A stretch of DNA of 64,000 bases from Posidoniimonas polymericola (GTDB lineage Bacteria > Planctomycetota > Planctomycetia > Pirellulales > Lacipirellulaceae): positions 1 to 64,000 of the forward strand of contig NZ_SJPO01000017.1 in the NCBI RefSeq assembly GCF_007859935.1, given 5' to 3'. Both the position numbers and the translations under genes were made by a program. The notes under the pieces are model-generated. The model had not been told where the DNA came from and made no database searches. It was given only the letters and a program-made list of their open reading frames with translations. Below are positions 25,710 to 34,423 of the stretch, one piece after another; positions within the stretch are counted from its first letter, which is position 1; every line of letters starts with the position of its first letter.

Positions 25710-27554
25710 CTAATCCGCGGCGGGGACGAGCCGGTCGTACCAGAAGCGTTTCAGCAAAGCAGACGCTACGAAAACCACGAGGAGGCTCCCCGTCATCGCC
25801 GTCCAGTTCTGCAGCACCAGGTAGATCGGGGCTGCGCAGAGAGCGACCTGCCAGATGATCCCTACAGCGCATAGGGACATATCTCTGACGAAGCCGCTAG
25901 GAGGTTTGAACCCCGGGTAGTCGGCCTCAACCACACGGCGAATCGGCCCCCAGAACCCCCATGGACGCACGTTGCGGTAGAAATCCTGAAGGACCTGGTT
26001 GTTGTCGGCCGGCGTGAGCAGGCTCACCGCGACGGCGGTGAGGCCGCTCACCGCCAACAGTACCGGGAACATCCACAGCGCGGTAACGAACGGCATGACC
26101 GCTTCGATCGAGGCCCGCCAGGACGGCGCCTTGGACACGACTGCGGCGGCCAGCCAGTCGGCCCTGGTTAACAGCAGCGACGACACTACTCCGGTGACCA
26201 TCCCGGCAAAGTAGCCCGCGCCGTTCAATCGCCACCAGACCCACTTAAGCACGTTGGGAGCGACGTAGCCGCCGTAGAGCCCCGCCGCGATCCATTGCAG
26301 ATTGTCGTTGATGTCGCCGGCGTTGAGGCCTGCGACGACGCCGACAATCACAACCGCGATGCTTGCGGCGTAGCTCATCAGCACCAGCCGGCGGCTCGAG
26401 GCATTGGAGTTCAGGTACCGCTTGTACAGGTCGTTTACCAAATAGGCTGCGCCGGAGTTTACGGTGGAGTCGAACGTGCTCATGAACGCCGCCAACAGGC
26501 CTGCGAGCATCAAGCCAACCAGGCCGACAGGCAGGACCTGAACGATAACTGACGGTAGCAGGTTGTCGAGGTGCGGCGTTCCTGAGTTGGGATTCAACTC
26601 CACGAGCGCCAGCACAGCGACTGAGGCGATGAGCAGGTAGCGTGGCAGGAACAGCACCGGCGAGACGATGCCACTCATGAGCGAAGCCTCTCGCTCATTG
26701 CGTGCCGCGAGCACCCGCTGCATGTCGTAGCCCGGGGTCGGCCCGGCGATGCTCGCGAGGATGCCCTTGGCGAGCGCCATGCCAAGGAAAGCTCCAAACG
26801 CCTCGTACCCGCCTCGCGCCATCGCCGCGGCCGAGCCCTCCGGCCAGTCGAGGCTCAGCCTCCAGCCGGTCCAAGGAGAATCCCACCCGGAGGGAGTGAG
26901 AGCCGAAATCTGGTCAGGCGATGTACGCGTGAGTGCGACGGCGGTTACGAGGAGGGCGGCGGTTACGAGCAGTACGAACTGCAGCAGGTCGGTCAGCACC
27001 ACACTGTACATCCCCCCCGCTATGACGTAGACCGAAGTCACGCCCAGGATGACGATCGCGTAGGCGTTCGGCGAAAATCCCCACGGAAATATCTCGGCCG
27101 CGAACCGCCCTACGCCGACGAACGCGTAGGCGATGAACGCGATTACGGTGACCAGGGCGAAGAGCACCACGCTGAGGTGCGCCATCACCAGCCCCGCGCC
27201 CTCGCCGAAGCGAGTGTGAAGCCAATCCGCGCCGGTAAGCGCGCCCGAACGGCGCAGCCAGGCGGCGAGGAACACCATCATGAAGACCTGATTGAAGGTG
27301 GGCCAAAGCCAAGGGATCCAGATGCTCTGCACGCCGTAGACGAACATCAGGGTCACCATCCACATGGTGCCCGTGATGTCGAACATCCCAGATGCGTTGG
27401 AAACGCCCAGCATCCACCACGGCAGGCTCCGCCCGCCGAGGAAGTAGCTCTCGATGCTTGTCGACGCGCGGCGGGAGAGGAGCACGCCCGACGCCGCCAC
27501 CACTACCAGATAGGCCGCGATGATCGCGATATCGACCGGATGGAGGGTGTTCAC
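25710..27554 (-). CDS. Sodium:solute symporter (SSS family)
   Basis: The 614-residue membrane protein has about 13-14 hydrophobic segments and starts like SSS family members (HPVDIAIIAAYLVVVAASGVLLSRRA, ESYFLGGRSLPWWMLGVSNASG). It contains the characteristic core (GMYSVVLTDLLQF; GLMLAGLLAAFMSTFDSTVNSGAAYLVNDLYKRY). It should import a solute, probably a sugar, with Na+. The start codon is GTG at 27554. It is the last gene of an apparent operon, 50 bp after GH130, which makes the products of GH130 or GH18 action likely substrates. Confidence 0.88.
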   Translation of the reverse strand: MNTLHPVDIAIIAAYLVVVAASGVLLSRRASTSIESYFLGGRSLPWWMLGVSNASGMFDITGTMWMVTLMFVYGVQSIWIPWLWPTFNQVFMMVFLAAWLRRSGALTGADWLHTRFGEGAGLVMAHLSVVLFALVTVIAFIAYAFVGVGRFAAEIFPWGFSPNAYAIVILGVTSVYVIAGGMYSVVLTDLLQFVLLVTAALLVTAVALTRTSPDQISALTPSGWDSPWTGWRLSLDWPEGSAAAMARGGYEAFGAFLGMALAKGILASIAGPTPGYDMQRVLAARNEREASLMSGIVSPVLFLPRYLLIASVAVLALVELNPNSGTPHLDNLLPSVIVQVLPVGLVGLMLAGLLAAFMSTFDSTVNSGAAYLVNDLYKRYLNSNASSRRLVLMSYAASIAVVIVGVVAGLNAGDINDNLQWIAAGLYGGYVAPNVLKWVWWRLNGAGYFAGMVTGVVSSLLLTRADWLAAAVVSKAPSWRASIEAVMPFVTALWMFPVLLAVSGLTAVAVSLLTPADNNQVLQDFYRNVRPWGFWGPIRRVVEADYPGFKPPSGFVRDMSLCAVGIIWQVALCAAPIYLVLQNWTAMTGSLLVVFVASALLKRFWYDRLVPAAD

Positions 27555-27604
27555 GCGGGCTTCGATCTAGTTCGGCGGGAGGGTGCCGCCAACAGACTTG
27601 TGGT

Positions 27605-28627
27605 TCAGAACACAATCGAGTCGTTAACAATCGAGTCTAGCAGCGGGTCAAGCTCGGCGTAGGCGACGCAGGTCGTGGTGTCCGCGGCGCCGTAGTAAAT
27701 CGCCAAGCGGCCTAGTTGCTCGTCGTGCAAAGCGGCGCACGGGAACACCACGTTGTCGACGTGGCCGGTGACCTCGTACTCGGCCTCGGGCGCCAGCAGC
27801 AAGTCGGTCTTGCGGTAGCGTACAATCCAGGGCTTCTCGAGGTCCAGGATGGCGGCGCCCATCGAGTACTCAAATCCTTTGCAGGTGTCCATCACTCCGT
27901 GGTACAGGATGAGCCAGCCGAGTGGGGTCTCGATTGGCGTCGGCCCAGCGCCAATCTTGGTGAGCTGCCACCAGACTCCCTGGTCGAGGCCGCCTCGCTT
28001 CATTACTAGTTGATGACCGCCCCAGTGCACCAGGTCGGGACTGCGGCTGATGTAGATGTCTCCGAACGGCGTGTGCCCGTCGTCGCTCGGTCGGCTGAGC
28101 ATCCAGTAGTAGCCGTCTATCTTCCTGGGGAAGAGAACACCGTTGCGGTTGAACGGGAGGAACGAGTTCTCGATCCGGTGGTAGGTCTGGAAATCGCTGG
28201 TGTAGGCGACGCCGATGGTCGGGCCGTTGTGGCCGGCGCACCATGTCAGGTAGAAGGAACCGTCGAGCAGGCAGACCCTAGGGTCGTAGGCGTACTCGTT
28301 CAGGGGGCGGGGTTCGACGTCCGTGGCGAACTCGATCGGCTCCGGTTCGATCTGCCAGTCGAGACCGTTGTCGCTGAAGCCGGCGTGGAGCTTGGGGAAT
28401 CGCCGCTTCTTCTCGACCCGGAAGATGCCGGCGAACTTAGAGCCGAAACGCACCACCGCCGAATTGAAGATCCCTAGCCCGCCGGGGACGTTCCAGGCGC
28501 CGACGACTGGATTTCCGGAGTGCCTCCATACGACCTGATCACAGCCGTCGGGGGCGGGTTCCCAGGGGATCGGCGCCAGTTCGGCGGCCGGAGTCGCGAG
28601 TGCTGGAGGCACAGCAGATCCTTGCAA
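27605..28627 (-). CDS. GH130 family beta-mannoside phosphorylase/hydrolase-like
   Basis: The 340-residue protein shows the five-bladed propeller pattern of GH130: NPVVGAWNVPGGLGIFNSAV, EYAYDPRVCLLDGSFYLTWCAG, FNRNGVLFPRKIDGYYWMLSRP, SPDLVHWG and GWLILYHGV. Members phosphorolyse beta-1,4-mannosyl-glucose, beta-1,4-mannosyl-GlcNAc or mannooligosaccharides. The association with a GH18 enzyme and a transporter points to mannosyl-GlcNAc-type (N-glycan-like) substrates, but this is inference. No signal peptide is evident, so the enzyme is probably cytoplasmic. The start is TTG at 28627 or GTG at 28612; no ATG fits. Confidence 0.84.
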   Translation of the reverse strand: MQGSAVPPALATPAAELAPIPWEPAPDGCDQVVWRHSGNPVVGAWNVPGGLGIFNSAVVRFGSKFAGIFRVEKKRRFPKLHAGFSDNGLDWQIEPEPIEFATDVEPRPLNEYAYDPRVCLLDGSFYLTWCAGHNGPTIGVAYTSDFQTYHRIENSFLPFNRNGVLFPRKIDGYYWMLSRPSDDGHTPFGDIYISRSPDLVHWGGHQLVMKRGGLDQGVWWQLTKIGAGPTPIETPLGWLILYHGVMDTCKGFEYSMGAAILDLEKPWIVRYRKTDLLLAPEAEYEVTGHVDNVVFPCAALHDEQLGRLAIYYGAADTTTCVAYAELDPLLDSIVNDSIVF

Positions 28628-28710
28628 AACAACGGGTTTGAACCAGTTCAGAAAGCGTCAGTCTAAGCATCGTGGCGCCCGAAACCAAGTGGATTGTCGG
28701 CCGCCTGACC

Positions 28711-29859
28711 TCACTCGGCCCCCTGCCATCCGGCGATCGACGCGTCCAGCAGAGGGAACCGGCCCTCGGGCAGGGAGTCATGCCCGATCGCCCAGAAGAA
28801 TATGCCACGGTACCCTTGACTGCGGGCCCACTCCGCTTTGCGGCGTGCAGAGGCCTCGTCATCGAAGGCGACGATTCCAAGCTCGCCTTGGGGCGCAAGA
28901 ATCCAGGGCGCCTTAGCGTGTGCGTCTTGCTTAAGGGTCCAACCCGCGTCGATTAGCTTTAGGATCTGTCGGTACGTTGGCGTGCCGAATCCGGCTGCGC
29001 GAGCCCCGGAGGTAGCCGTGTAAGGCTGGCGGAGGGGGAACTTCCGGCCGTAGAGTGGGATACCAACGTTGAGCTTGCTGCGAGGAAACCCCTGGGTCTC
29101 TTCCCAATACGCCATCGCCGCCTGGGTCGACCGCCATGCTGACTCGGGGTCCTCGGGGGAACCGAACAGTGGCGTGTGGTGCGAGGCTACCGCGGTAAAC
29201 GGGCCCGAGAAGTCGTAGGTCATCACATTGAGGAAGTCGATAGCCCCTTCCAACGCGGGGCCATCGATCCACTTTCCCTCGGCCGGTCGCGCGGTCACCG
29301 CCGACGTGATTAACAGCCTCATGCCGGTCGTCGTCGTGACGCGGTCAAAGCTTGATCGGATCGCCCGCACGAGCTGAGTGAACCGCTGCTTCGTCGACTC
29401 ATCCTTGGGGAACTCCCAGTCCACGTCGACTCCCGCGTACCCGTACTCGACGACAATCTGGGTAAGATCCTCGACCCAACTGGCCATCTTCTCGGGCGAG
29501 GAGGTCGCCATCTCGAAGCCGTCCGCGTCTCCCCAGCCGCCCACACTGAGTATGACCGGGGTGTCGTGCCTTGCGGCCCTTTCGGTAAGAGAGCGACTTG
29601 GGACCTTGTCGTTGGTCTCGATCTGTCCCTGCTTGTCGGAGGTGATGAACGCGTGGCAGACGTGGGTGAAACGGTCCCACGGGATGCTGGCCTCGTTGAA
29701 CCCCTCGTAGGCAGGGTAGTAGCCGAGCACGACCGGCATGGGCTCCTCGGCCGCCGATGGTTGCGCCGCAGCCGTCGCCGCGAGAACGACGAGTGGGCTC
29801 CAGAAAAGGGCTCTGAGCACTAAGCGACCGAGACAAGCGGTAGCGAACAGGCGCGGCAT
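28711..29859 (-). CDS. GH18 family chitinase-like hydrolase
   Basis: The 382-residue exported protein (signal peptide about 1-35, ending AAAQPSAAEE) is a GH18 TIM barrel: VVLGYYPAY, VILSVGGWG, catalytic acid E149 in AGVDVDWEFP, FLNVMTYDFSG, KLNVGIPLYGRKF, and the final strand GIFFWAIGHD. GH18 cleaves beta-1,4-GlcNAc bonds in chitin or, in the endoglycosidase branch, in N-glycan cores. The first aspartate of the DxxDxDxE motif is replaced by alanine (A142), while D145, D147 and E149 are kept, so it is probably still active. I chose the ATG at 29859 directly before the leader. It is the first gene of a GH18-GH130-symporter operon, divergent from a LacI regulator. Confidence 0.88.
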   Translation of the reverse strand: MPRLFATACLGRLVLRALFWSPLVVLAATAAAQPSAAEEPMPVVLGYYPAYEGFNEASIPWDRFTHVCHAFITSDKQGQIETNDKVPSRSLTERAARHDTPVILSVGGWGDADGFEMATSSPEKMASWVEDLTQIVVEYGYAGVDVDWEFPKDESTKQRFTQLVRAIRSSFDRVTTTTGMRLLITSAVTARPAEGKWIDGPALEGAIDFLNVMTYDFSGPFTAVASHHTPLFGSPEDPESAWRSTQAAMAYWEETQGFPRSKLNVGIPLYGRKFPLRQPYTATSGARAAGFGTPTYRQILKLIDAGWTLKQDAHAKAPWILAPQGELGIVAFDDEASARRKAEWARSQGYRGIFFWAIGHDSLPEGRFPLLDASIAGWQGAE

Positions 29860-29993
29860 AGTACTAGATTCTCCGGTGCGAGAAATCATGTCAATTCCGC
29901 CGGGGCGATTCCTGCGCGGCACTATAGCGGATAACCTGAAGGCGAGAAACTATCTTTTTTTGGCAACCCTCTCAACGCCCAATCAACTGTGCC

Positions 29994-31055
29994 ATGGCAC
30001 CTGCAGATCGACGACCGGCCCGCCTGAAAGACGTCGCCGCCGCGGCAGGGGTATCGAAGACCACCGCCTCAAGGATCCTCAACGGAGACACCGAGAACTT
30101 TGGCAAGGAGACCTGCGCCCGCGTAAAAGAAACCGCGAGCCGGCTTGGGTGGCGCCGCAACCTGCTGATCGACGGCATGCAGAAGGGACGCTCCAAGACG
30201 GTTGGGGTGATGATCCCGCCGCACGATTCGTTCTGGGTGGGCGTGCTTGCCGGCATCCACATTACCCTAGCCGAAGCCGACTATTTGCCGATCACGATCT
30301 GGATTGGCGACTGCCGAGAGTTTCCCGAGTTCAACGACGACGACACCGCGGGCGTGGAGCAAATCAATCGGCTCCTCGACCGGCGAGTAGACGGCCTGAT
30401 CTTGTGGCCGAGCTTTGCGGTGGCCTATTACGACCACTACCGCGAACTGATCGAGCGACGCGTGCCGGTAGTCAGCATCGATCACCGGCTGCCGGACGAG
30501 GTGCACGCCGATTCTATCGAAACAGATGAGCTCGCCGGCGCGACCTGCGTCGCCGAGCACTTAATCGGCTTGGGCCACAAGCAGATCGCCTGCTTCGGCG
30601 CCCGCGAGACCGAGTGGCAGGGTTGGTCCGTGCGTCGACGCCAACTGTTCGAAGAAGCGGTGGCAAGCCGTGGTGGGAGTGTCGTAAGAAGCTGGAAAAC
30701 CAACGAATCGGGCTCTGATGGACTCGAGGTCGCCAAGCAGGTGCTCACTTCTTCGCCGCGTCCCACTGCCGTGTTCGCCGTGTCGGACCACCAGGCGCGG
30801 ATTCTCTACCGCGCGGCTGCAGATTTGGGCTTGCGGGTGCCCAAAGACGTGTCGATTGTAGGCTACGCGGATCTCGATTTCGCCGACGAGCTTTCGCCGC
30901 CGCTCACGACGATGCGGCAGCAGCCGATCGAGATTGGGCGGCAGGCCGCCCAGGCAGTGCTTGAACGCCAAGCCGATGAAGCGTCGATGGCGACGGGCAG
31001 AGTAATCTCGGTCCGCCCCGAACTGGTGGTGCGTGCGTCGACGAGTCGGCCCTGA
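29994..31055 (+). CDS. LacI family transcriptional regulator
   Basis: The 353-residue protein has the LacI DNA-binding head (ARLKDVAAAAGVSKTTASRIL, residues about 9-30) with a hinge (LIDGMQKGRSKTVGVMIP) and a periplasmic-binding-protein-like core ending in the typical GYADLDFADELSPPLTTMRQ region. In place of the usual RN-S/T-R signature it has CARVKETASRLGWRRN. It is transcribed divergently from the GH18 gene with 134 bp between the starts, so it most likely controls that operon and itself in response to a saccharide. Confidence 0.92.
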   Translation: MAPADRRPARLKDVAAAAGVSKTTASRILNGDTENFGKETCARVKETASRLGWRRNLLIDGMQKGRSKTVGVMIPPHDSFWVGVLAGIHITLAEADYLPITIWIGDCREFPEFNDDDTAGVEQINRLLDRRVDGLILWPSFAVAYYDHYRELIERRVPVVSIDHRLPDEVHADSIETDELAGATCVAEHLIGLGHKQIACFGARETEWQGWSVRRRQLFEEAVASRGGSVVRSWKTNESGSDGLEVAKQVLTSSPRPTAVFAVSDHQARILYRAAADLGLRVPKDVSIVGYADLDFADELSPPLTTMRQQPIEIGRQAAQAVLERQADEASMATGRVISVRPELVVRASTSRP

Positions 31056-31627
31056 GTCACAACAACGACCCCACTTCCCGCTTGCAGCAGGGGAAGCGAT
31101 CAAGCTCCCTCGCTCCAAGGCAGGTGGAACGAGAGACGCGATTGAAGCGGGTTGGTTACAAGCAAACGGAGAATGGGGCGAAAAAAACTTGACACAATGA
31201 TCCGAGAGCCCTAGATTCCAACCCCAGTGGTTCGAAGCGGCTCACCTACAAACACTGGCTCGGATCACTAAGAGTCTCAATTTCGGGCGGCGAGGGCGTT
31301 TTTTTTCACGCCCAGTTGAACTAGTTTAACTCCTCTTTTTTGCTAGCGGGAAAGAAGATCACCGACCTGATTATCGGGTCGATTAACTGTTTCCGTTTTG
31401 AAGCTATCGAGTTCCTCGGCCAACTCTGTCGCCAGTAGTTGACCGGTGGTTTTTTATCGCGGTTTTTGGGTGCGATTTTTTGAATCGCAGTTTCGTGGCC
31501 TGCGTTTGCGCGAACCGTGTTGTGCCGCGCGACGAAGGTCGCGGGCCGGCTGCTGGTGCGAATGGACATCTCTTGTTCAGGCGAGCCCGTGGCTTCCGAT
31601 CAGGACTGACTCGAAAGGACAATGACT
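31056..31627. other. Long leader region upstream of DUF1559 gene
   Basis: No gene is present in these 572 bp. They carry a good promoter (31189-31217) about 400 bp upstream of the DUF1559 start. The stretch from 31280 to 31500 is unusually T-rich for this genome and contains short inverted repeats: gggcgt/acgccc around a T-run (31294-31313) and tgcgatttttt/aatcgca (about 31470-31489). If the promoter is used, the mRNA has a long structured 5' leader. I recognise no riboswitch family in it. Confidence 0.55.
31189..31217 (+). promoter_or_regulatory. Sigma-70-type promoter, TTGACA-17-TAGATT
   Basis: TTGACA lies at 31189-31194 and TAGATT at 31212-31217 with a 17-nt spacer. The -35 is a perfect match and the -10 matches five of six positions of TATAAT-type elements loosely (T-A-x-A-x-T). 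The nearest downstream gene in the same direction is the DUF1559 gene at 31628. Confidence 0.6.
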
Positions 31628-32737
31628 ATGTCCAGGAGCTTGCTAGCGCGCGTCGCGGTGCGGCGCGGGTTCACGCTGGTTGAGTTGCTTGTAGTAATAG
31701 CAATCATCGGCGTCCTGATCGCGTTGCTGCTGCCAGCGGTCCAGTCCGCCAGGGAGGCCGCGCGGAGATCGCAATGCCAAAACCAGCTCAAGCAGATTGG
31801 GCTGGCCATGCAGAACCACGTCGACAGCCTGAAAGTGTTTCCTACCGGCGGGATAAGCACCTGGCCACAGATCGAGGACTACTCTGACCCGGGCACACCC
31901 TACACGGCCGGAAAGCAGGGGCTGAGCTGGGGTTTCCAGCTGTTGCCCTACCTAGAAGAAGGGTCGGTTCACGACATCTCAACGACGCCTCAACTCTCTG
32001 GAACGCCGATTGAGATGTACTTCTGCCCCTCTCGGCGGGCGCCTACCCAGAGCAGTGTCGGCCGGTGGTTGATCGACTACGCGGCGCTCGTGCCAATGCC
32101 TGCCAGAAGCCAGCTAGGAACCAATGGAATTTACGGCAACTACGATACGCTGCTCGATCGGGCGCCGGGCCGTGAGTACGCCTTCTGGGGGGACGGAGCC
32201 GGTGGCGTCTACCGGCACGACCCAGCTGTGGCGCCCGGATCAGCGGCCGTGGCCGGTCTGTCAAAGTACAACGCAACGAGTTACACGAGCTACTGGGGGG
32301 TGATCGTGCGAACCAACTGGTGGGTCAAGAAAGGGACCGGCGGTCCCCCCGCCTTCGCGCCGGTCAGGACCGGCACGCCCAACCCGATCAAGATCGCCCG
32401 GATCACCGACGGCCTCAGCAAGACGGGCGTCATCTGTGAGAAGCGGCTTTCCGACAGCGAGACCGACAACGACGCGGGCTGGTCCGACGGCTGGGACTAC
32501 GACACGCTCCGGTCCACGATCGCCCAGCCGTTCTCGGACTCGACCCCGAAAGAGCAAGTCAGCCAGGTAAACGGCGGCAACGGCCAGTTTATTACTGCCG
32601 GCGCAGCCCACACGGGCGGGTTCTTCATCTCCTACGCGGACGGCTCGGTCCGGCTGCTCAGCTATGAAATCGACCAAGAGACCTTCAACCGCATCGGGCA
32701 CCGTTCGGACGGAGAGATCATTAACGAGGGCGCCTAA
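31628..32737 (+). CDS. DUF1559 protein with prepilin-type N-terminus
   Basis: The 369-residue protein belongs to the planctomycetal DUF1559 family. It opens with a type IV prepilin signal (RRGFTLVELLVVIAIIGVLI) and the conserved SAREAARRSQCQNQLKQIGLA stretch, and ends with the H-x9-DG motif (HTGGFFISYADG). Such proteins are thought to be processed by prepilin peptidase and to assemble pseudopilus-like structures at the surface; function is not settled. Two ATGs, at 31622 and 31628, are in frame. AAGGA at 31615-31619 is correctly spaced only for the second, which I use. A PEP-CTERM gene follows on the same strand after about 300 bp. Confidence 0.9.
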   Translation: MSRSLLARVAVRRGFTLVELLVVIAIIGVLIALLLPAVQSAREAARRSQCQNQLKQIGLAMQNHVDSLKVFPTGGISTWPQIEDYSDPGTPYTAGKQGLSWGFQLLPYLEEGSVHDISTTPQLSGTPIEMYFCPSRRAPTQSSVGRWLIDYAALVPMPARSQLGTNGIYGNYDTLLDRAPGREYAFWGDGAGGVYRHDPAVAPGSAAVAGLSKYNATSYTSYWGVIVRTNWWVKKGTGGPPAFAPVRTGTPNPIKIARITDGLSKTGVICEKRLSDSETDNDAGWSDGWDYDTLRSTIAQPFSDSTPKEQVSQVNGGNGQFITAGAAHTGGFFISYADGSVRLLSYEIDQETFNRIGHRSDGEIINEGA

Positions 32738-33034
32738 CCCCTTCCACCTCGGCATGTGCGGAGGTGAGAGGGAGCGGTTTCGACAGACACGATTCGCGAG
32801 CGTGGATCTCGTGCAGTTATTTAGAGGCTACACGTTGAGCGCGTTGGTTTTGATAGGGGAGATCGGTGCATGAGAGGGAAGTAGCCCTCCGGTTGGTGCG
32901 GTCGAAAAAAGGCGTTGGCGGGGCAGCCATTGCAGGCAAGAAGAGCTAACACCGTTGTTGATTGACCGTAGATTGCCTGGGGCAAAGCGGTGCTCGTCTA
33001 GTTTCGTCATCTTTGTTTATTTAGGGGGTTCGGC

Positions 33035-34246
33035 ATGACTCTTCGACGTTGGGTGCTGACGGCGGTCACGGCAATGGCCGCCACAGCGAGCTCGCAATCG
33101 GGCGCTCAAGATATCCGGAACTACAATGTCAACTTCACCTCGAGTCCGCCGACGATTGACGGCACGGTCTCTCCCGGCGAATGGGACTCCGCCGCTGCGG
33201 AGGCCGGCGACTGGCGAGAGCTCCGCAAGGATTTCAGCGACGTTGACGAGGACAACAACCGCTTCCGGATCCTGTACGATACCAGCAACCTCTACATCCT
33301 CTACGAGACCGACTACGACTTCGGCTTCTTGGACGAGCTGTTCCCGGGCAACCCTGCGATCTCATTTGGAGAAGAGAACCTAAACCTTTACATCGACCCA
33401 AACCGGGACGGCGACCTCAACACGAACAACGCGGGCGATCCCGTCCCGGCGGGCCAGTCGACCGACCAAAACGTCGACGGGTATCAGTTTGCGTTCAACC
33501 AATACCTTGGGACCCACGTGTCGACCGACGCCGATCGCGACGGGATTGGTTTCTACACCGAGGCGCACGTCAACACCCCATTTGGCGATCAGGGCAATTG
33601 GAACCAAGGGGGGAACACCGTCGAGGGACCGGGATTGTCTGGCAGTGGTATTGTCGTCGCCCAGACCAACACCAACTCGCCCTCCGCGGGTCAGCCATCA
33701 GGCATCGCCGAGTTAGTGATTCCTTTCGCCGACCTAGACGCGGACCAATTTATCCCAGCCCCTGCCCCTAATGCCGACTACAACGGCGACGGCAACCAGG
33801 ACGCGGCGGACTATACTCTTTGGCGTGACACGTTCGGAACCGTTGTTGGTAACGCCGGAGACGGCTTGCTTGACGGTGCGGACGGGAACGATGATGGCAC
33901 CGTCAACGAGGCCGACTACGATCTGTGGGTCTCGGGGTACGGCCGCGGAGACGGCGCGGTGCTCCCAACCGGTCTCAATGCTACCGACGGGGGCGCACGC
34001 TCCGGCCCGGAGGCTGGCGAGGTGTGGGGATTCAACATTTCGATGATCACTCGTGACGCGGCCAATAACTTTTTGCCGATCTGGAACTGGCACGACAGCA
34101 GTAGTTTCGCGCTATGGCCGCACGGCATGCTGACCTTCCAGGCGGCGCCGGGGGCCGGGGCCGGATCGACGGCGCCCGAGCCCGCCGGGGCGGCGCTGGC
34201 GGTGATCGCCGGCCTCGGAATGCTGCGGAGACGGCGTCGGTCGTAA
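33035..34246 (+). CDS. Exported CBM9-like protein with dockerin-like repeat and PEP-CTERM
   Basis: The 403-residue protein has a signal peptide (residues 1-25). It is followed by a family-9 carbohydrate-binding/DOMON-like beta domain (PPTIDGTVSPGEWDSA, RILYDTSNLYILYETDY). Residues about 245-305 hold two EF-hand, dockerin-like calcium loops (ADYNGDGNQDAADYTLWRD, DGNDDGTVNEADYDLW). The protein ends with a PEP-CTERM-like sorting tail (APEPAGAALAVIAGLGMLRRRRRS). PEP-CTERM tails are removed by exosortase-type systems; no exosortase is in this window. An AGGGGG precedes the start at good distance. Ligand unknown; glycan binding is inferred from the CBM9-like domain. Confidence 0.82.
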   Translation: MTLRRWVLTAVTAMAATASSQSGAQDIRNYNVNFTSSPPTIDGTVSPGEWDSAAAEAGDWRELRKDFSDVDEDNNRFRILYDTSNLYILYETDYDFGFLDELFPGNPAISFGEENLNLYIDPNRDGDLNTNNAGDPVPAGQSTDQNVDGYQFAFNQYLGTHVSTDADRDGIGFYTEAHVNTPFGDQGNWNQGGNTVEGPGLSGSGIVVAQTNTNSPSAGQPSGIAELVIPFADLDADQFIPAPAPNADYNGDGNQDAADYTLWRDTFGTVVGNAGDGLLDGADGNDDGTVNEADYDLWVSGYGRGDGAVLPTGLNATDGGARSGPEAGEVWGFNISMITRDAANNFLPIWNWHDSSSFALWPHGMLTFQAAPGAGAGSTAPEPAGAALAVIAGLGMLRRRRRS

Positions 34247-34272
34247 TCGATCTTGGTGCGCGGGGCAGAGGT

Positions 34273-34329
34273 CCCGCGTCGGAATCTCCTGACGCGGGGC
34301 CTTGCGCACTTCCGGGGCGGAGTGCGCAA
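34273..34329 (+). terminator. Tandem hairpins, probable terminator
   Basis: Two hairpins follow the CBM9-like gene: cccgcgtc/gacgcggg (34273-34298) and ttgcgcact/agtgcgcaa (34302-34329). A short T-run comes about 10 nt later (gttttcc). The second hairpin with T-run has the layout of an intrinsic terminator, though the run is short. Confidence 0.5.
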
Positions 34330-34423
34330 AGCCCGTTTTCCGCCAGTTCAGTCTGCTGACCGTGGGCGTCGAGGCGGGTCGTCGTAAGGTGAAATCCCGC
34401 CCCGCCTTCCGCGAGCCGGCCGA

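Noticed and set aside
29860..29993. Promoter tttctc-17-tatagt and LacI operator before the GH18 gene
   Set aside because: The -35 is weak and no symmetric operator stood out, so no site was annotated.
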